Positions 25,064 through 33,151 of a stretch of 64,000 bases of DNA are shown here, piece after piece; positions within the stretch are counted from its first letter, which is position 1; the number at the start of each line of letters is the position of its first letter. Below the pieces are notes generated by a model. It did not search any database, was not told where the DNA came from, and saw only the letters and a list, made by a program, of their open reading frames with translations. Origin of the DNA: Lysobacter ciconiae (lineage in GTDB: Bacteria; Pseudomonadota; Gammaproteobacteria; Xanthomonadales; Xanthomonadaceae). The stretch covers positions 2,029,001 to 2,093,000 of the forward strand of contig NZ_CP063656.1 in the NCBI RefSeq assembly GCF_015209725.1, in the 5' to 3' direction. The position numbers and the translations under genes are program-made.

Positions 25064-25306
25064 TCAGACATTGCCCGAGGGTATGTGGTCGAAAGGCAGC
25101 TTTCCCTTGAGCGCAAAATACCCCAACAGATATATCCCGTAGATGGCTCCCAGCGAGGTCAGCATTTCCAGCCAGCTCAAGTCTGCGGTAGAAGCCACAA
25201 ACTGATACGCGCGCCGCCCGAGTGCCGTAGCGCCGCCCGCCGCCAAGGCGCCGCTGACTAGACGGAGAACAACACGGGAGTCAACAATTTCCTGGTCTGT
25301 CTTCAT
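25064..25306 (-). CDS. Small membrane protein
   Basis: 80 residues from MKTDQEIVDSRVV, chosen for the AGGAAAGGACAG ribosome site. Two hydrophobic stretches (VVLRLVSGALAAGGATAL and MLTSLGAIYGIYLLGYFAL). The predicted C-terminus, KGKLPFDHIPSGNV, is polar. Function unknown. Confidence 0.5.
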   Translation of the reverse strand: MKTDQEIVDSRVVLRLVSGALAAGGATALGRRAYQFVASTADLSWLEMLTSLGAIYGIYLLGYFALKGKLPFDHIPSGNV

Positions 25307-25399
25307 GGACTGTCCTTTCCTCAGGCTCAACGCAAGCGACTTGAACGGCCTAACCACTGAGTAAAGTCGCCCCGAAGCGGCGTCGGCTCGAACGCATTT

Positions 25400-25705
25400 T
25401 CAGGCCGTCCGCCGACGGTCGCGCCACGCTGGAACTGCGCGCCCCACGACAGCACCGATAGCAGAGCCCCAAAACGCACCGTTGGTGAATCGTTCTCCAG
25501 TGGAGTGCGCAATCAACGCCCCAATGGCAAAGCCAATCAGCACAAAAGCAGAAACGAATCGACTGATCCTCAGGCCGCGTGCTTCAGCCTCCCGTTTACG
25601 CCGCAGTTCTTCCCGGCCACGCAAGTCAGGCTCGAGGATCGCCTGCACGATTGCGTCAGCTTGCTTCTTTTCCACTTGCAGAGACCCCTGATTGCGGCCG
25701 AACAC
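25400..25705 (-). CDS. Small membrane protein with charged N-terminal helix
   Basis: 101 residues. The first ~45 are strongly charged and helical (LRGREELRRKREAEARG), followed by two hydrophobic segments (SAFVLIGFAIGALIA and GAFWGSAIGAVVGRAV) joined by a short loop; the tail is Arg-rich. Function unknown. It is the last of the small membrane-protein run before the HAD gene. Confidence 0.5.
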   Translation of the reverse strand: MFGRNQGSLQVEKKQADAIVQAILEPDLRGREELRRKREAEARGLRISRFVSAFVLIGFAIGALIAHSTGERFTNGAFWGSAIGAVVGRAVPAWRDRRRTA

Positions 25706-25750
25706 CGAAATTAAACGGCGCCGCGAAGCGGTCCCGGATTGAATAACCGG

Positions 25751-26359
25751 TTAGCGCCCGCCTGCGGCTCCTACTTCTTGCCACTGATAGTACTTCCTGG
25801 TGGCGATGCCGAGCAGGTCCCGATCCTCAAAGGTGTCCCCGTAAGCGTAGACCTCTGTGAACTTGTGCAAGTCATAGCGCTCGCGCACCCGGCGGGCCTT
25901 CTCCGCCAGAACGCATTGCTGCCCCTCGTAGTAGCCGGTAAGAACGCCATTGCGGCGCTGCAAAGATGAGCAGAGCAGCTCGAGGCCCTGTGCTTCGCAC
26001 CAAGGCGCCAAGTACACGTCGAGGCCACCGGAAACCACGACAACCTCATGGCCCTGTGTTAGATGCCAAGCGATGCGTTGTATCGCCTCAGGCCGCAAAA
26101 CCTTTGGCAGGTAGCTCTCGGCGAAGTCGCGGCCAGAAGTCACCACTGCCGAGGCCGCGACGCCGCTGTATCCAATGCGAACAATGGCGCGGCGAACAAG
26201 GGTCCCGGAGATGACCCGCCACTTGTATCCGAGCACCAGTGGCGCCAACAGCAGCCACCCCAAGAATAATCGCCGACGCGAGATTGACCGACGAAGGAAC
26301 TCCGGCATTGTCTCGTGCGTGGTTATCGTTCCATCGAAGTCAAAGAGTGCGAGAGACAT
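25751..26359 (-). CDS. HAD-superfamily (subfamily IB, SerB-like) phosphatase
   Basis: 202 residues from MSLALFDFDGTIT. HAD motif I DFDGT, motif II SGG in VVVVSGGLD, motif III Lys in LAEKARRVRERY, motif IV YGDTFEDRDLL are all present. The membrane-like helical insert after motif I (LFLGWLLLAPLVLGYKW) is typical of HAD-IB proteins of the PSP/CicA group. Substrate unknown; phosphoserine-like or lipid phosphates are possible. No ribosome site is clear, so the start is uncertain and could be up to 22 residues longer. Confidence 0.8.
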   Translation of the reverse strand: MSLALFDFDGTITTHETMPEFLRRSISRRRLFLGWLLLAPLVLGYKWRVISGTLVRRAIVRIGYSGVAASAVVTSGRDFAESYLPKVLRPEAIQRIAWHLTQGHEVVVVSGGLDVYLAPWCEAQGLELLCSSLQRRNGVLTGYYEGQQCVLAEKARRVRERYDLHKFTEVYAYGDTFEDRDLLGIATRKYYQWQEVGAAGGR

Positions 26360-26503
26360 GTTTTTGGGGGCTAGCGGCAGAATTGAGCCGTTTCGCGGCC
26401 GCTCGAACATGTAGTTCTGCGTCATCGGCCACGTGTCGAGTCCCCTGCCTGCGGTGTGGGGTGTCGCAGGCAGGATACGCGATGGCGGGGTCGGCTCAGG
26501 CGG

Positions 26504-28972
26504 TCAGCTTTTCTTCTTGCGGCCCTTGGGCGCGGGCTTCTTGCCGGGTGCGTCGGCCTGCGCATCGCCCTGCGCTTCCGCCTCTTCGCCCGGTTTGCGC
26601 GGCTTGCCGTCGCCGGCCAGGCGGAAGTCGATCTTGCGCTCCTCCAGGCTGGCCTTCATCACGATGATGCTGACGCGGTCGCCCAGGCGGTATTCGCGGC
26701 CGGTCTTGTCGCCGGTGAGCGTCTTGCGAATCGGGTCGAAGCGGTAGTAGTCGTTGGGCAACTGGGTCACGTGTACCAGGCCGTTGACCTTGGACTGGTC
26801 CAGCTCGACGAACAGGCCAAAGCTGGTGACGCCGCTGATCACGCCGTCGAACTCGCTGCCCACGTGCTGCTCCATCCACGCGGCGCGGTAGCGGTCATCG
26901 ACCTCGCGCGAGGCCTCGTCGGCACGGCGGCCGCGCTCGGAGCTCTGCAGGGACAGCTGGGCCATGTCGCTGGGCGAGTAGCGGTATTTCTCCGGCGCCG
27001 CGCCGCTGAGTGCGTGCTTGATCGCGCGGTGCACCAGCAGGTCGGGGTAGCGCCGGATCGGCGAGGTGAAGTGGGCGTACGCCTCCAGCGCCAGGCCGAA
27101 GTGGCCGATGTTTTCCGGCTGGTACACGGCCAGGCTCTGGCTGCGCAGCAGGACGGATTCGATCAGCGGCGCCTCGGCGCGCTCGCGGGTGTTGCGCAGC
27201 AGCTGGGTGTAGTCGCGCGGCTGCACCTTCGACCACGGCGGCATGCGCAGCTGGAACTCCTTGAGGAACTCCAGCAGGTCTTCGTACTTCTGCTCCGGCG
27301 GGCGGTCGTGGGTGCGGTAGGGGGCGACCACTTCGGCCTCGATGAGGAACTTCGCGGCCTCCACGTTGGCCGCGATCATGCATTCCTCGATCAGCTTGTG
27401 GGCGTCGTTGCGCACCAGCATGCCGGCCTGGATGACTTCGCCGCGCTCGCCGAGGACAAAGCGCACTTCGCTTGATTCAAACTCGATCGCGCCGCGCTTG
27501 GAGCGCGCCTTGGCCAGCACCTGGTAGAGCTGGTGCAGGCGCTGCAGGTTGGGCAGCAATTCGCCGACCTGCTGCTGCGCTTCCTCGCGCGCCTCATCCT
27601 CGATGCCATCGCCGATCGCGTTCCAGACCTGGTTGTAGGTCAGGCGGGCGTGCGAGCGCATCACCGCTTCGTAGAACTTCGACTCGGTCACCTGGCCCAT
27701 GCGGTCCACCTGCATGTCGCAGACGAAGCACAGGCGGTCGACCTTGGGCTTGAGCGAGCAGATGCCGTTGGACAGCACCTCGGGCAGCATCGGCACCACG
27801 AAACCGGGGAAGTAGACCGAGGTGGCGCGGTTCTGCGCCTCCTCGTCCAGCGGCCGGCCGGGGCGCACGTAATGGGACACGTCGGCGATGGCGACGATCA
27901 ACCGGAAACCGTCGCGGTTGGGTTCGCACCACACCGCGTCATCGAAATCCTTGGCGTCCTCGCCATCGATGGTGACCAGCGGGAACGCGCGCAGGTCCAC
28001 GCGGTTCGCGGTCTCCTCGGCCTGCACCTCGACCGGGATCGCCCCCGCCTCGTCCAGCACCTCCGGGGCGAATTCATGCGGGATGTTGTGGCCGTGGATC
28101 GCGGCCTGCACCGCCAGCGAGGCGGTCAGCTTCTCGCCCAGCACGGTCAGGATGCGGCCCATCGGCGGGCGGCGCGCGTCGGGCGCACGGGTCAGCTCGC
28201 ACACCACCAGGTTGCCCGGCTGCGCGTCGCCGCGACCCTCGGGCGGAATCAGGATGTTGCGCTGGACGCGGCGGTCGTCGGGCTCCACGTAGCAGATGCC
28301 GTCATCGACGATGAAGCGGCCGATCATCCGGCTCATCCGGCGCTCGAGCACCTCCAGGATCGTGCCTTCCTGGCGGCCGCGGTTGTCCATGCCGGTGAGG
28401 CCGGCGAGGACGCGGTCGCCGTGCATGACCTTCCGCATCTCGTAGGGCGGCAGGAACATGTCATCGCCGCCGGCATCCGGACGCAGGAAGCCGTAGCCGT
28501 CCGGGTTGGCGATTACGGTGCCGGCGACGAGGTCGAGCTGCTGGGCGGGGACGAAGCCGCCGCGCCGGTTCTGCAGCACCTGGCCGTCGCGCACCATCGC
28601 GCGCAGGCGGGCGGTCATCGCATCGAAGCGGTCGGGCTCGGTCAGGGCGAGCTTGGTCGCCAGCGCCTCGGCGTCCATCGGACCGTCGGCGGCGGCCAGC
28701 AACTGCAGGATCATTTCGCGGCTGGCGATGGGCTGGTCGTAGCGCGCGGCCTCGCGGGCGGCAAACGGATCGGCCAGCTTGCCGTCCTTGCCCGTGTCAG
28801 GGTGCAGCGGCGCCAGCGGCGGTTTGGGACCGCCGCGCGGTGCGTCGGGCAGCCAGCCGGGCTTCTTGCCCTTCGGCTTGCCGCCTGCGGCGCCTGCCGC
28901 GGATTTCGGGGTTCCGGCCTTGCCGGTCGATTTGGACGGCTTGCGGCCGCGCTTGCTGGGGGGCTTGTTCAT
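26504..28972 (-). CDS. rnr: Ribonuclease R
   Basis: 822 residues. Basic N-terminus (KRGRKPSKSTGK), helix-turn-helix and cold-shock domains (GTVIANPDGYGFLRP near residue 160), the RNB catalytic domain with IDGEDAKDFDDAVW and YFPGFVVPMLPEVLSNGICS, an S1 domain around residues 670-750 (FDGVISGVTSFGLFVEL), and a Lys/Ala-rich tail. It degrades structured RNA 3' to 5' and acts in rRNA quality control. The start at 28972 matches the family; a frame reaching 29002 adds ten unlikely residues. Confidence 0.95.
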   Translation of the reverse strand: MNKPPSKRGRKPSKSTGKAGTPKSAAGAAGGKPKGKKPGWLPDAPRGGPKPPLAPLHPDTGKDGKLADPFAAREAARYDQPIASREMILQLLAAADGPMDAEALATKLALTEPDRFDAMTARLRAMVRDGQVLQNRRGGFVPAQQLDLVAGTVIANPDGYGFLRPDAGGDDMFLPPYEMRKVMHGDRVLAGLTGMDNRGRQEGTILEVLERRMSRMIGRFIVDDGICYVEPDDRRVQRNILIPPEGRGDAQPGNLVVCELTRAPDARRPPMGRILTVLGEKLTASLAVQAAIHGHNIPHEFAPEVLDEAGAIPVEVQAEETANRVDLRAFPLVTIDGEDAKDFDDAVWCEPNRDGFRLIVAIADVSHYVRPGRPLDEEAQNRATSVYFPGFVVPMLPEVLSNGICSLKPKVDRLCFVCDMQVDRMGQVTESKFYEAVMRSHARLTYNQVWNAIGDGIEDEAREEAQQQVGELLPNLQRLHQLYQVLAKARSKRGAIEFESSEVRFVLGERGEVIQAGMLVRNDAHKLIEECMIAANVEAAKFLIEAEVVAPYRTHDRPPEQKYEDLLEFLKEFQLRMPPWSKVQPRDYTQLLRNTRERAEAPLIESVLLRSQSLAVYQPENIGHFGLALEAYAHFTSPIRRYPDLLVHRAIKHALSGAAPEKYRYSPSDMAQLSLQSSERGRRADEASREVDDRYRAAWMEQHVGSEFDGVISGVTSFGLFVELDQSKVNGLVHVTQLPNDYYRFDPIRKTLTGDKTGREYRLGDRVSIIVMKASLEERKIDFRLAGDGKPRKPGEEAEAQGDAQADAPGKKPAPKGRKKKS

Positions 28973-29038
28973 GGAGGGGATGTTACAGCCCGACCACGTC
29001 AACGGCAGGTGGCTGGCGGGCGCTACGCGGCCGCGCCG

Positions 29039-29323
29039 TCAGGCGTCGCCGGTGTCCGCGCTCAACTTGCCGCGCCGGATCAGGTGCAGGTTGCGCAGGT
29101 AGATGAACAGCCCGGTGGACTGGCCGACGATGAACACCGGGTCGGCGCGGTGAATGGCGTACGCCAACAGGACCGTGCTGCCGCCCAGGCTGAGGTACCA
29201 GAACGCGGTCGGCACCACGCTGCGCTGCGCGCGCTCGGAGGCCAGCCACTGGAAGATGAAGCGCGACGCGAACAGCGCCTGGCCGACGAATCCCACGACC
29301 AGCCACGTGGTGAGGGTGTTCAT
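29039..29323 (-). CDS. Lipid A biosynthesis N-terminal (LAB_N) domain protein
   Basis: 94 residues, three membrane helices. It shows the LAB_N wording: GFVGQALFASRFIFQWLASE, RSVVPTAFWYLSLGGS, and GQSTGLFIYLRNLHLI. Stand-alone LAB_N proteins usually accompany undecaprenyl-phosphate sugar transferases. Its ATG overlaps the stop of the upstream GT2 gene by four bases, so they form a pair. An in-frame extension to 29452 lies inside the GT2 gene and was discarded. Confidence 0.85.
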   Translation of the reverse strand: MNTLTTWLVVGFVGQALFASRFIFQWLASERAQRSVVPTAFWYLSLGGSTVLLAYAIHRADPVFIVGQSTGLFIYLRNLHLIRRGKLSADTGDA

Positions 29324-30177
29324 GCGCTGCTCCTGTCCATCTGGATGGCGCGCTCGCCAGGGGTCTGGTCCGAATCGGGCGCGGCCGACTCGAGCGCGGA
29401 CGGGCGCACCTTCGCCACGCGGTTGCGCCGGACCAGCCAGGCCACGCCCCACAGGTCGGACAGGCCGACCAGCGCGCGACCGAGGTTGGTGTAATGCGAC
29501 GTGCCGGCGCCGCGCGGGCGGTGGTTCACCGGCACGCTGATCGTGCGCCAGCCGGCCCGCTGCATCAGCGCGGGCAGGTAACGGTGCATGTGGTCGAAGT
29601 ACGGCAGGTCGAGGAAGGCCTCGCGCTCGAACAGCTTGATGCCGCAGCCGGTGTCGGGGGTCGCGTCGTGCAGCAGCGACTGGCGCACGGCGTTGGCGAT
29701 CCGCGAGGCGAGGCGCTTGTCCCAGCGATCGCGGCGTTTGGTCCGCCAGCCGGCGACCAGGCGGATGTCATCACCAGCGGCGTCGCGCGCCGCCAGCAGG
29801 CGTGGCAGGTCGGCGGGATCGTTCTGGCCGTCGCCGTCCAGGGTGGCAATCCAGCGCCCCCGCGCGGCTTTCACCCCGACCCGGATCGCGGTGCTCTGGC
29901 CGGCCTGTTCGGCAAGCGGCAGCACGCGCAGCTCAGGCATGTCGGCGGCCGAGCGGCGCAGTTCCTCAAGGGTGTTGTCGGGGCTGGCGTCGTCGACGCA
30001 CAGCACTTCGAAACGCACCACGCCACGCAGTGCGTTGCAGACTTCGCCCAGCAGCGCGCCGATATTGCCCGCCTCGTTATGCAGCGGAATCACCACCGAC
30101 AGCTCTGGGACGTCCTCGCTTGCGGCCAAGCGAAAAGGACGTTCGAAACGCACGGGCTGGACGCGATCAACGCGCAT
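29320..30177 (-). CDS. Family 2 glycosyltransferase (ArnC/DPM1-like polyprenyl-phosphate sugar transferase)
   Basis: 285 residues. GT-A core: ELSVVIPLHNEAGNIGALL, the DD of LCVDDASPDNT, the metal-binding DGDGQNDPADLPRLL, and QSTAIRVGVKAARG. Near the end there is a segment matching the sugar-acceptor loop of DPM1-like enzymes (RPRGAGTSHYTNLGRAL). Only one weak hydrophobic segment, so the product is peripheral. It probably loads a sugar onto undecaprenyl phosphate for the GT39 enzyme encoded divergently at 30292. Confidence 0.85.
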   Translation of the reverse strand: MRVDRVQPVRFERPFRLAASEDVPELSVVIPLHNEAGNIGALLGEVCNALRGVVRFEVLCVDDASPDNTLEELRRSAADMPELRVLPLAEQAGQSTAIRVGVKAARGRWIATLDGDGQNDPADLPRLLAARDAAGDDIRLVAGWRTKRRDRWDKRLASRIANAVRQSLLHDATPDTGCGIKLFEREAFLDLPYFDHMHRYLPALMQRAGWRTISVPVNHRPRGAGTSHYTNLGRALVGLSDLWGVAWLVRRNRVAKVRPSALESAAPDSDQTPGERAIQMDRSSA

Positions 30178-30291
30178 TGGTGGAATCTCCGAACCGGGTG
30201 AGAATGATAAACACCGACCCGTGGACGCGTTGTTAGATTTACCTCAACAGCAACGCGCTTCGCCGGTCGCCCTGCTGATCGAGACCTGCGA

Positions 30292-32007
30292 ATGCACCTT
30301 CCGCGCCTTAGCCCCCCGCACTCCGTCTGGTGGATCTTGTTGTTGGGCGCGCTGGCGCTCGCGGCGGGGCTCGGCCTTCGCGACCCCTCGCCACCCGACG
30401 AGCCGCGCTTCGTGCTCGCCGCGCAGGCCATGGTCGAAAGCGGGCAATGGGCGATCCCGCACCGCGGCGTCGAGCCCTACGCACACAAGCCGGCGCCCTT
30501 CATGTGGCTGCAGGCGCTCGCCTACACCGTGGTCGGCAACTGGCGCGTCGCCTTCCTGCTGCCCTCGCTGCTCGCCGCGCTCGGCACGCTGTGGCTGACC
30601 ATCGACCTGGCGACGCGCCTGTGGGATCGTCGCACGGGCCTGCTTGCGGGCTGGGCGCTGCTCGCCTGCCTGCAATTCGGGCTGCAGGCGAAACGCGGCC
30701 AGATCGACATGGTGCTGGTCTTCTGGACGACGCTGTCGCTGTGGGCGTTGTCACGCCACCTGCTGCGCGGGCCGGATTGGCGCGCGTTGGCGCTGGGCGG
30801 CCTGGCTGCCGGCATCGGCACGGTGACCAAAGGGGTCGGCTTCCTGCCGCTGCTGATCCTGCTGCCGTGGTGCCTGGCGCGCCGGCGCGGGATGCAGCTG
30901 CCGATGGACGGCTACCGCGACCGGCGCTGGTGGTGGCTTCCGGCCGGGTTCCTGATCGGCGTCGGCGTCTGGCTGGTGCCGATGCTGTGGACGGTGGCCC
31001 GCAGCACCGACCCGGCGCTGCACGCCTACGCTGCCGAGATCCTGCTGAAGCAGACCGGCACCCGCTACGCCAATGCCTGGCACCACGTAAAGCCGGCCTG
31101 GTACTACCTGCAGGTGATCGCGACCCTGTGGCTGCCGGGCGCCCTGCTGCTGCCCTGGCTGGTGCCGCAATGGTGGCGCCGGATCCGCGCCGGCGACGCG
31201 CGCGTGCTCCTGCTGGTCGGCTGGGCGGTGCTGGTGCTGCTGTTCTTCACCGCCAGCCCGGGCAAGCGCGAGGTGTACCTGTTCCCCGCCCTGCCCGCGC
31301 TGTGCGTTGCCGCGGCATCGCTGCTGCCCGCGCTGCTGGAACGGGCGTGGGTGCGCCGGGTGCTGCTGGGCTACGTGGTCGTGCTGGCGTCCGCGGCGCT
31401 GGTGCTGGCGGCCGGCGGACTGTCCGGAACCGGTTGGCTGGATGGCGTGGCCAGCGAACGTGCACTGGATGCCGCGACGGTCCGCTCGCTGCTGCTCTGG
31501 ACCGGCATGCTGGGTCTGGGAGGCCTCGCGCTGGCAGCCTGGGGACGCACCGCGCGCGCCGGCGTGGTCGCGGTCGCCTTCAACCTGCTGTTGTGGACGG
31601 TGTACGGCCTGGGACTTGCGCCGGCGCTGGACGCCAGCAGTTCGGCCCGGGAATTGATGCAACAGGTGCGCACGCGGATCGGCCCGGAGGCGACACTGGG
31701 CCTGGTCGGCTGGCGCGAACAGCACCTGCTCCAGGCCACCGGTCCGGTTACCGAGTTCGGCTTCTCGCGCGACGAACGCCTGCAGTGGCGCGATGGCGTG
31801 GCCTGGCTGGCGCAGGATCCATCCCGTCGCTGGCTGTTCGCGCTGAAGGAGGCGGCGGAGAGCTGCGTCGATCCCGCGCAGTTGATCGAGCTGGGGCGTT
31901 CCAGCCGCCGCGACTGGGTGCTGGTGCCCGGCGACGCGTACGTGACCGGCTGCGTGCCGCCGCTGCCGGAGGACCTGCACGTTTCAGCGGCCGCCGCTCC
32001 GGACTGA
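30292..32007 (+). CDS. ArnT-like family 39 glycosyltransferase (integral membrane)
   Basis: 571 residues with about 11 membrane helices. The first periplasmic loop carries the GT39/ArnT pattern DPSPPDEPRFVLAAQAM with the key acidic pair, followed by the KPAPFMWLQALAY segment. The C-terminal ~120 residues are a soluble periplasmic domain. Enzymes of this kind move a sugar from undecaprenyl phosphate onto lipid A or another envelope acceptor. Divergent from the GT2/LAB_N pair by 114 bp. The other arn genes needed for L-Ara4N synthesis are absent, so the sugar is unknown. Confidence 0.85.
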   Translation: MHLPRLSPPHSVWWILLLGALALAAGLGLRDPSPPDEPRFVLAAQAMVESGQWAIPHRGVEPYAHKPAPFMWLQALAYTVVGNWRVAFLLPSLLAALGTLWLTIDLATRLWDRRTGLLAGWALLACLQFGLQAKRGQIDMVLVFWTTLSLWALSRHLLRGPDWRALALGGLAAGIGTVTKGVGFLPLLILLPWCLARRRGMQLPMDGYRDRRWWWLPAGFLIGVGVWLVPMLWTVARSTDPALHAYAAEILLKQTGTRYANAWHHVKPAWYYLQVIATLWLPGALLLPWLVPQWWRRIRAGDARVLLLVGWAVLVLLFFTASPGKREVYLFPALPALCVAAASLLPALLERAWVRRVLLGYVVVLASAALVLAAGGLSGTGWLDGVASERALDAATVRSLLLWTGMLGLGGLALAAWGRTARAGVVAVAFNLLLWTVYGLGLAPALDASSSARELMQQVRTRIGPEATLGLVGWREQHLLQATGPVTEFGFSRDERLQWRDGVAWLAQDPSRRWLFALKEAAESCVDPAQLIELGRSSRRDWVLVPGDAYVTGCVPPLPEDLHVSAAAAPD

Positions 32008-32032
32008 GAGACGTGTGCCGGGGGCACGCGGC

Positions 32033-32110
32033 GTGACCTGCGGGCCTTTCAGGTGGACGAGGGCGCCGGGCGCGGATGCCGGGGATATTCGCCCGGAAGG
32101 TCTGCAGATT
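32033..32110. repeat. Palindromic intergenic repeat, probable degenerate copy
   Basis: Contains GACCTGCGGGCCTTTC on the left and ATTCGCCCGGAAGGTC on the right, matching the arms of the 2997 element; the core is eroded. Arms no longer pair well. Assignment to the same family is by these matches only. Confidence 0.45.
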
Positions 32111-32144
32111 GCCCTGTGCGCTCCGGACCGAACGAGTGGGCAAC

Positions 32145-32168
32145 AAAAAACCCCGCCGGGGCGGGGTC
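32145..32168 (-). terminator. Rho-independent terminator after tRNA-Leu
   Basis: On the minus strand ACCCCGCC pairs with GGCGGGGT with a very short loop, followed by six T residues. It lies about 40 bases past the tRNA 3' end. Confidence 0.7.
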
Positions 32169-32205
32169 TTCTGTGGTGTCCGACCTGGTAGTGGTCGAAC
32201 GATGT

Positions 32206-32292
32206 TGGTGCCCGGGAGAGGACTCGAACCTCCACGGAGTTGCCCCCGCTAGCACCTGAAGCTAGTGCGTCTACCAATTCCGCCACCCGGGC
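32206..32292 (-). tRNA. tRNA-Leu (anticodon CAG)
   Basis: 87 bases including an encoded CCA. Acceptor arms GCCCGGG/CCCGGGC, D-arm with TGGTAGACGC, anticodon stem CTAGC/GCTAG around the loop TTCAGGT, giving anticodon CAG. The long variable arm (CGGGGGCAACTCCG) is the class II feature of tRNA-Leu. T-loop GGTTCGAGTCC. It reads CUG codons, the dominant Leu codon in this genome. Confidence 0.97.
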
Positions 32293-32327
32293 AAACCGCA
32301 GAGCGTTTGTTGCTGTGCGGGCCGCGT

Positions 32328-32356
32328 ATGTTGCGTTGGCGTGAACCGCTTGTCAA
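32328..32356 (-). promoter_or_regulatory. Probable tRNA-Leu promoter
   Basis: TTGACA (32356-32351) and, after 17 bases, CAACAT (32333-32328). The -35 is perfect; the -10 is weak. Transcription would begin about 30 bases before the tRNA. Confidence 0.5.
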
Positions 32357-32405
32357 CGGCAAAAGACGTTCCCGGCAGAAAAGGTGGGACAATACGGCCA
32401 CTTCC

Positions 32406-32440
32406 GGGGGTCCTGCCTGACATGGCGCGACCCCCTTTTT
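32406..32440 (+). terminator. Strong hairpin with U-tract upstream of rnk
   Basis: GGGGGTC pairs with GACCCCC, with an inner GCC/GGC stem, followed by TTTTT. It is a good intrinsic terminator for rightward transcription, but there is no rightward gene between the GT39 gene and this point. It may stop read-through from 30292 or end a short transcript. Confidence 0.7.
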
Positions 32441-32450
32441 ACAGCTGTGA

Positions 32451-32479
32451 TTGCTACACCCGTGATCCGGGTCTACTTT
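32451..32479 (+). promoter_or_regulatory. Probable rnk promoter
   Basis: TTGCTA and TACTTT separated by 17 bases, just downstream of the 32406 terminator and 75 bases before the rnk start. Confidence 0.45.
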
Positions 32480-32553
32480 GGACCCACTGCAAAGACCCGC
32501 GGGCGACGCGCACTTCAGACGCATCGCCCGCTTCGCTATTGGAGATTTGAAGC

Positions 32554-32970
32554 ATGCACGCTACCTCCGTCCCGCCGCTGTTGGTCTCCCGCCTTGATTG
32601 CGAGCGACTGGAGTCGCTGCTTGAGCAGCCGCTCGCCAAGGGCCTCAACACCGAGCCGCTGCGCCGCGAGCTTGATCGCGCCGAGCTGCTCGAGCCCAAG
32701 GAAATGCCGGACGACGTCATCACGATGAACTCCACCGCGCGCTTCCGCGACGTCAACAGCGGCGCCGAGCGCGAGCTGACCCTCGTCTACCCCAAGGATG
32801 CCGACGGCAGCCCGGAGAAGGTGTCGATCCTGGCCCCGGTTGGCAGTGCCCTGCTGGGCCTGCACGTCGGCGCGGTGATCGACTGGCCGGTGCCGGGCGG
32901 GCGCACGATCACCCTGGAAGTGCTGTCGATCCGCTACCAGCCCGAGTCGTCGGGCGAGCTGCACCGCTGA
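32554..32970 (+). CDS. rnk: Nucleoside diphosphate kinase regulator Rnk
   Basis: 138 residues, GreA/GreB-like fold. The N-terminal helical pair (LVSRLDCERLESLLEQ ... LRRELDRAELL) is followed by the C-terminal FKBP-like domain with VITMNSTARFRDV, LTLVYPKDAD, ILAPVGSALLGLHVG and WPVPGGRTITLEVLSI, the latter being conserved in Rnk. It binds RNA polymerase near the secondary channel. Starts with a clear GGAG ribosome site. Monocistronic by its neighbours. Confidence 0.9.
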   Translation: MHATSVPPLLVSRLDCERLESLLEQPLAKGLNTEPLRRELDRAELLEPKEMPDDVITMNSTARFRDVNSGAERELTLVYPKDADGSPEKVSILAPVGSALLGLHVGAVIDWPVPGGRTITLEVLSIRYQPESSGELHR

Positions 32971-33151
32971 ATCCCGCACTCCGCTGCGCCTGCCGCAGCG
33001 GCAATGTTCCAGACCAGCCGGACGCGCCCACTGCGCTTCCGGCTTTTTCTTGGACCGTTACGATGCTCCCGCCGCTCGCACCGTGGCCGTTTGACGGGGC
33101 GGTTAGAATCGACACCCTCCACCGCCCAGCTGCACGAGTCCACGGCACCCC

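Noticed and set aside
19726..26359. Prophage or integrative element
   Set aside because: No integrase, transposase, phage structural gene, tRNA attachment repeat or replication gene was found.
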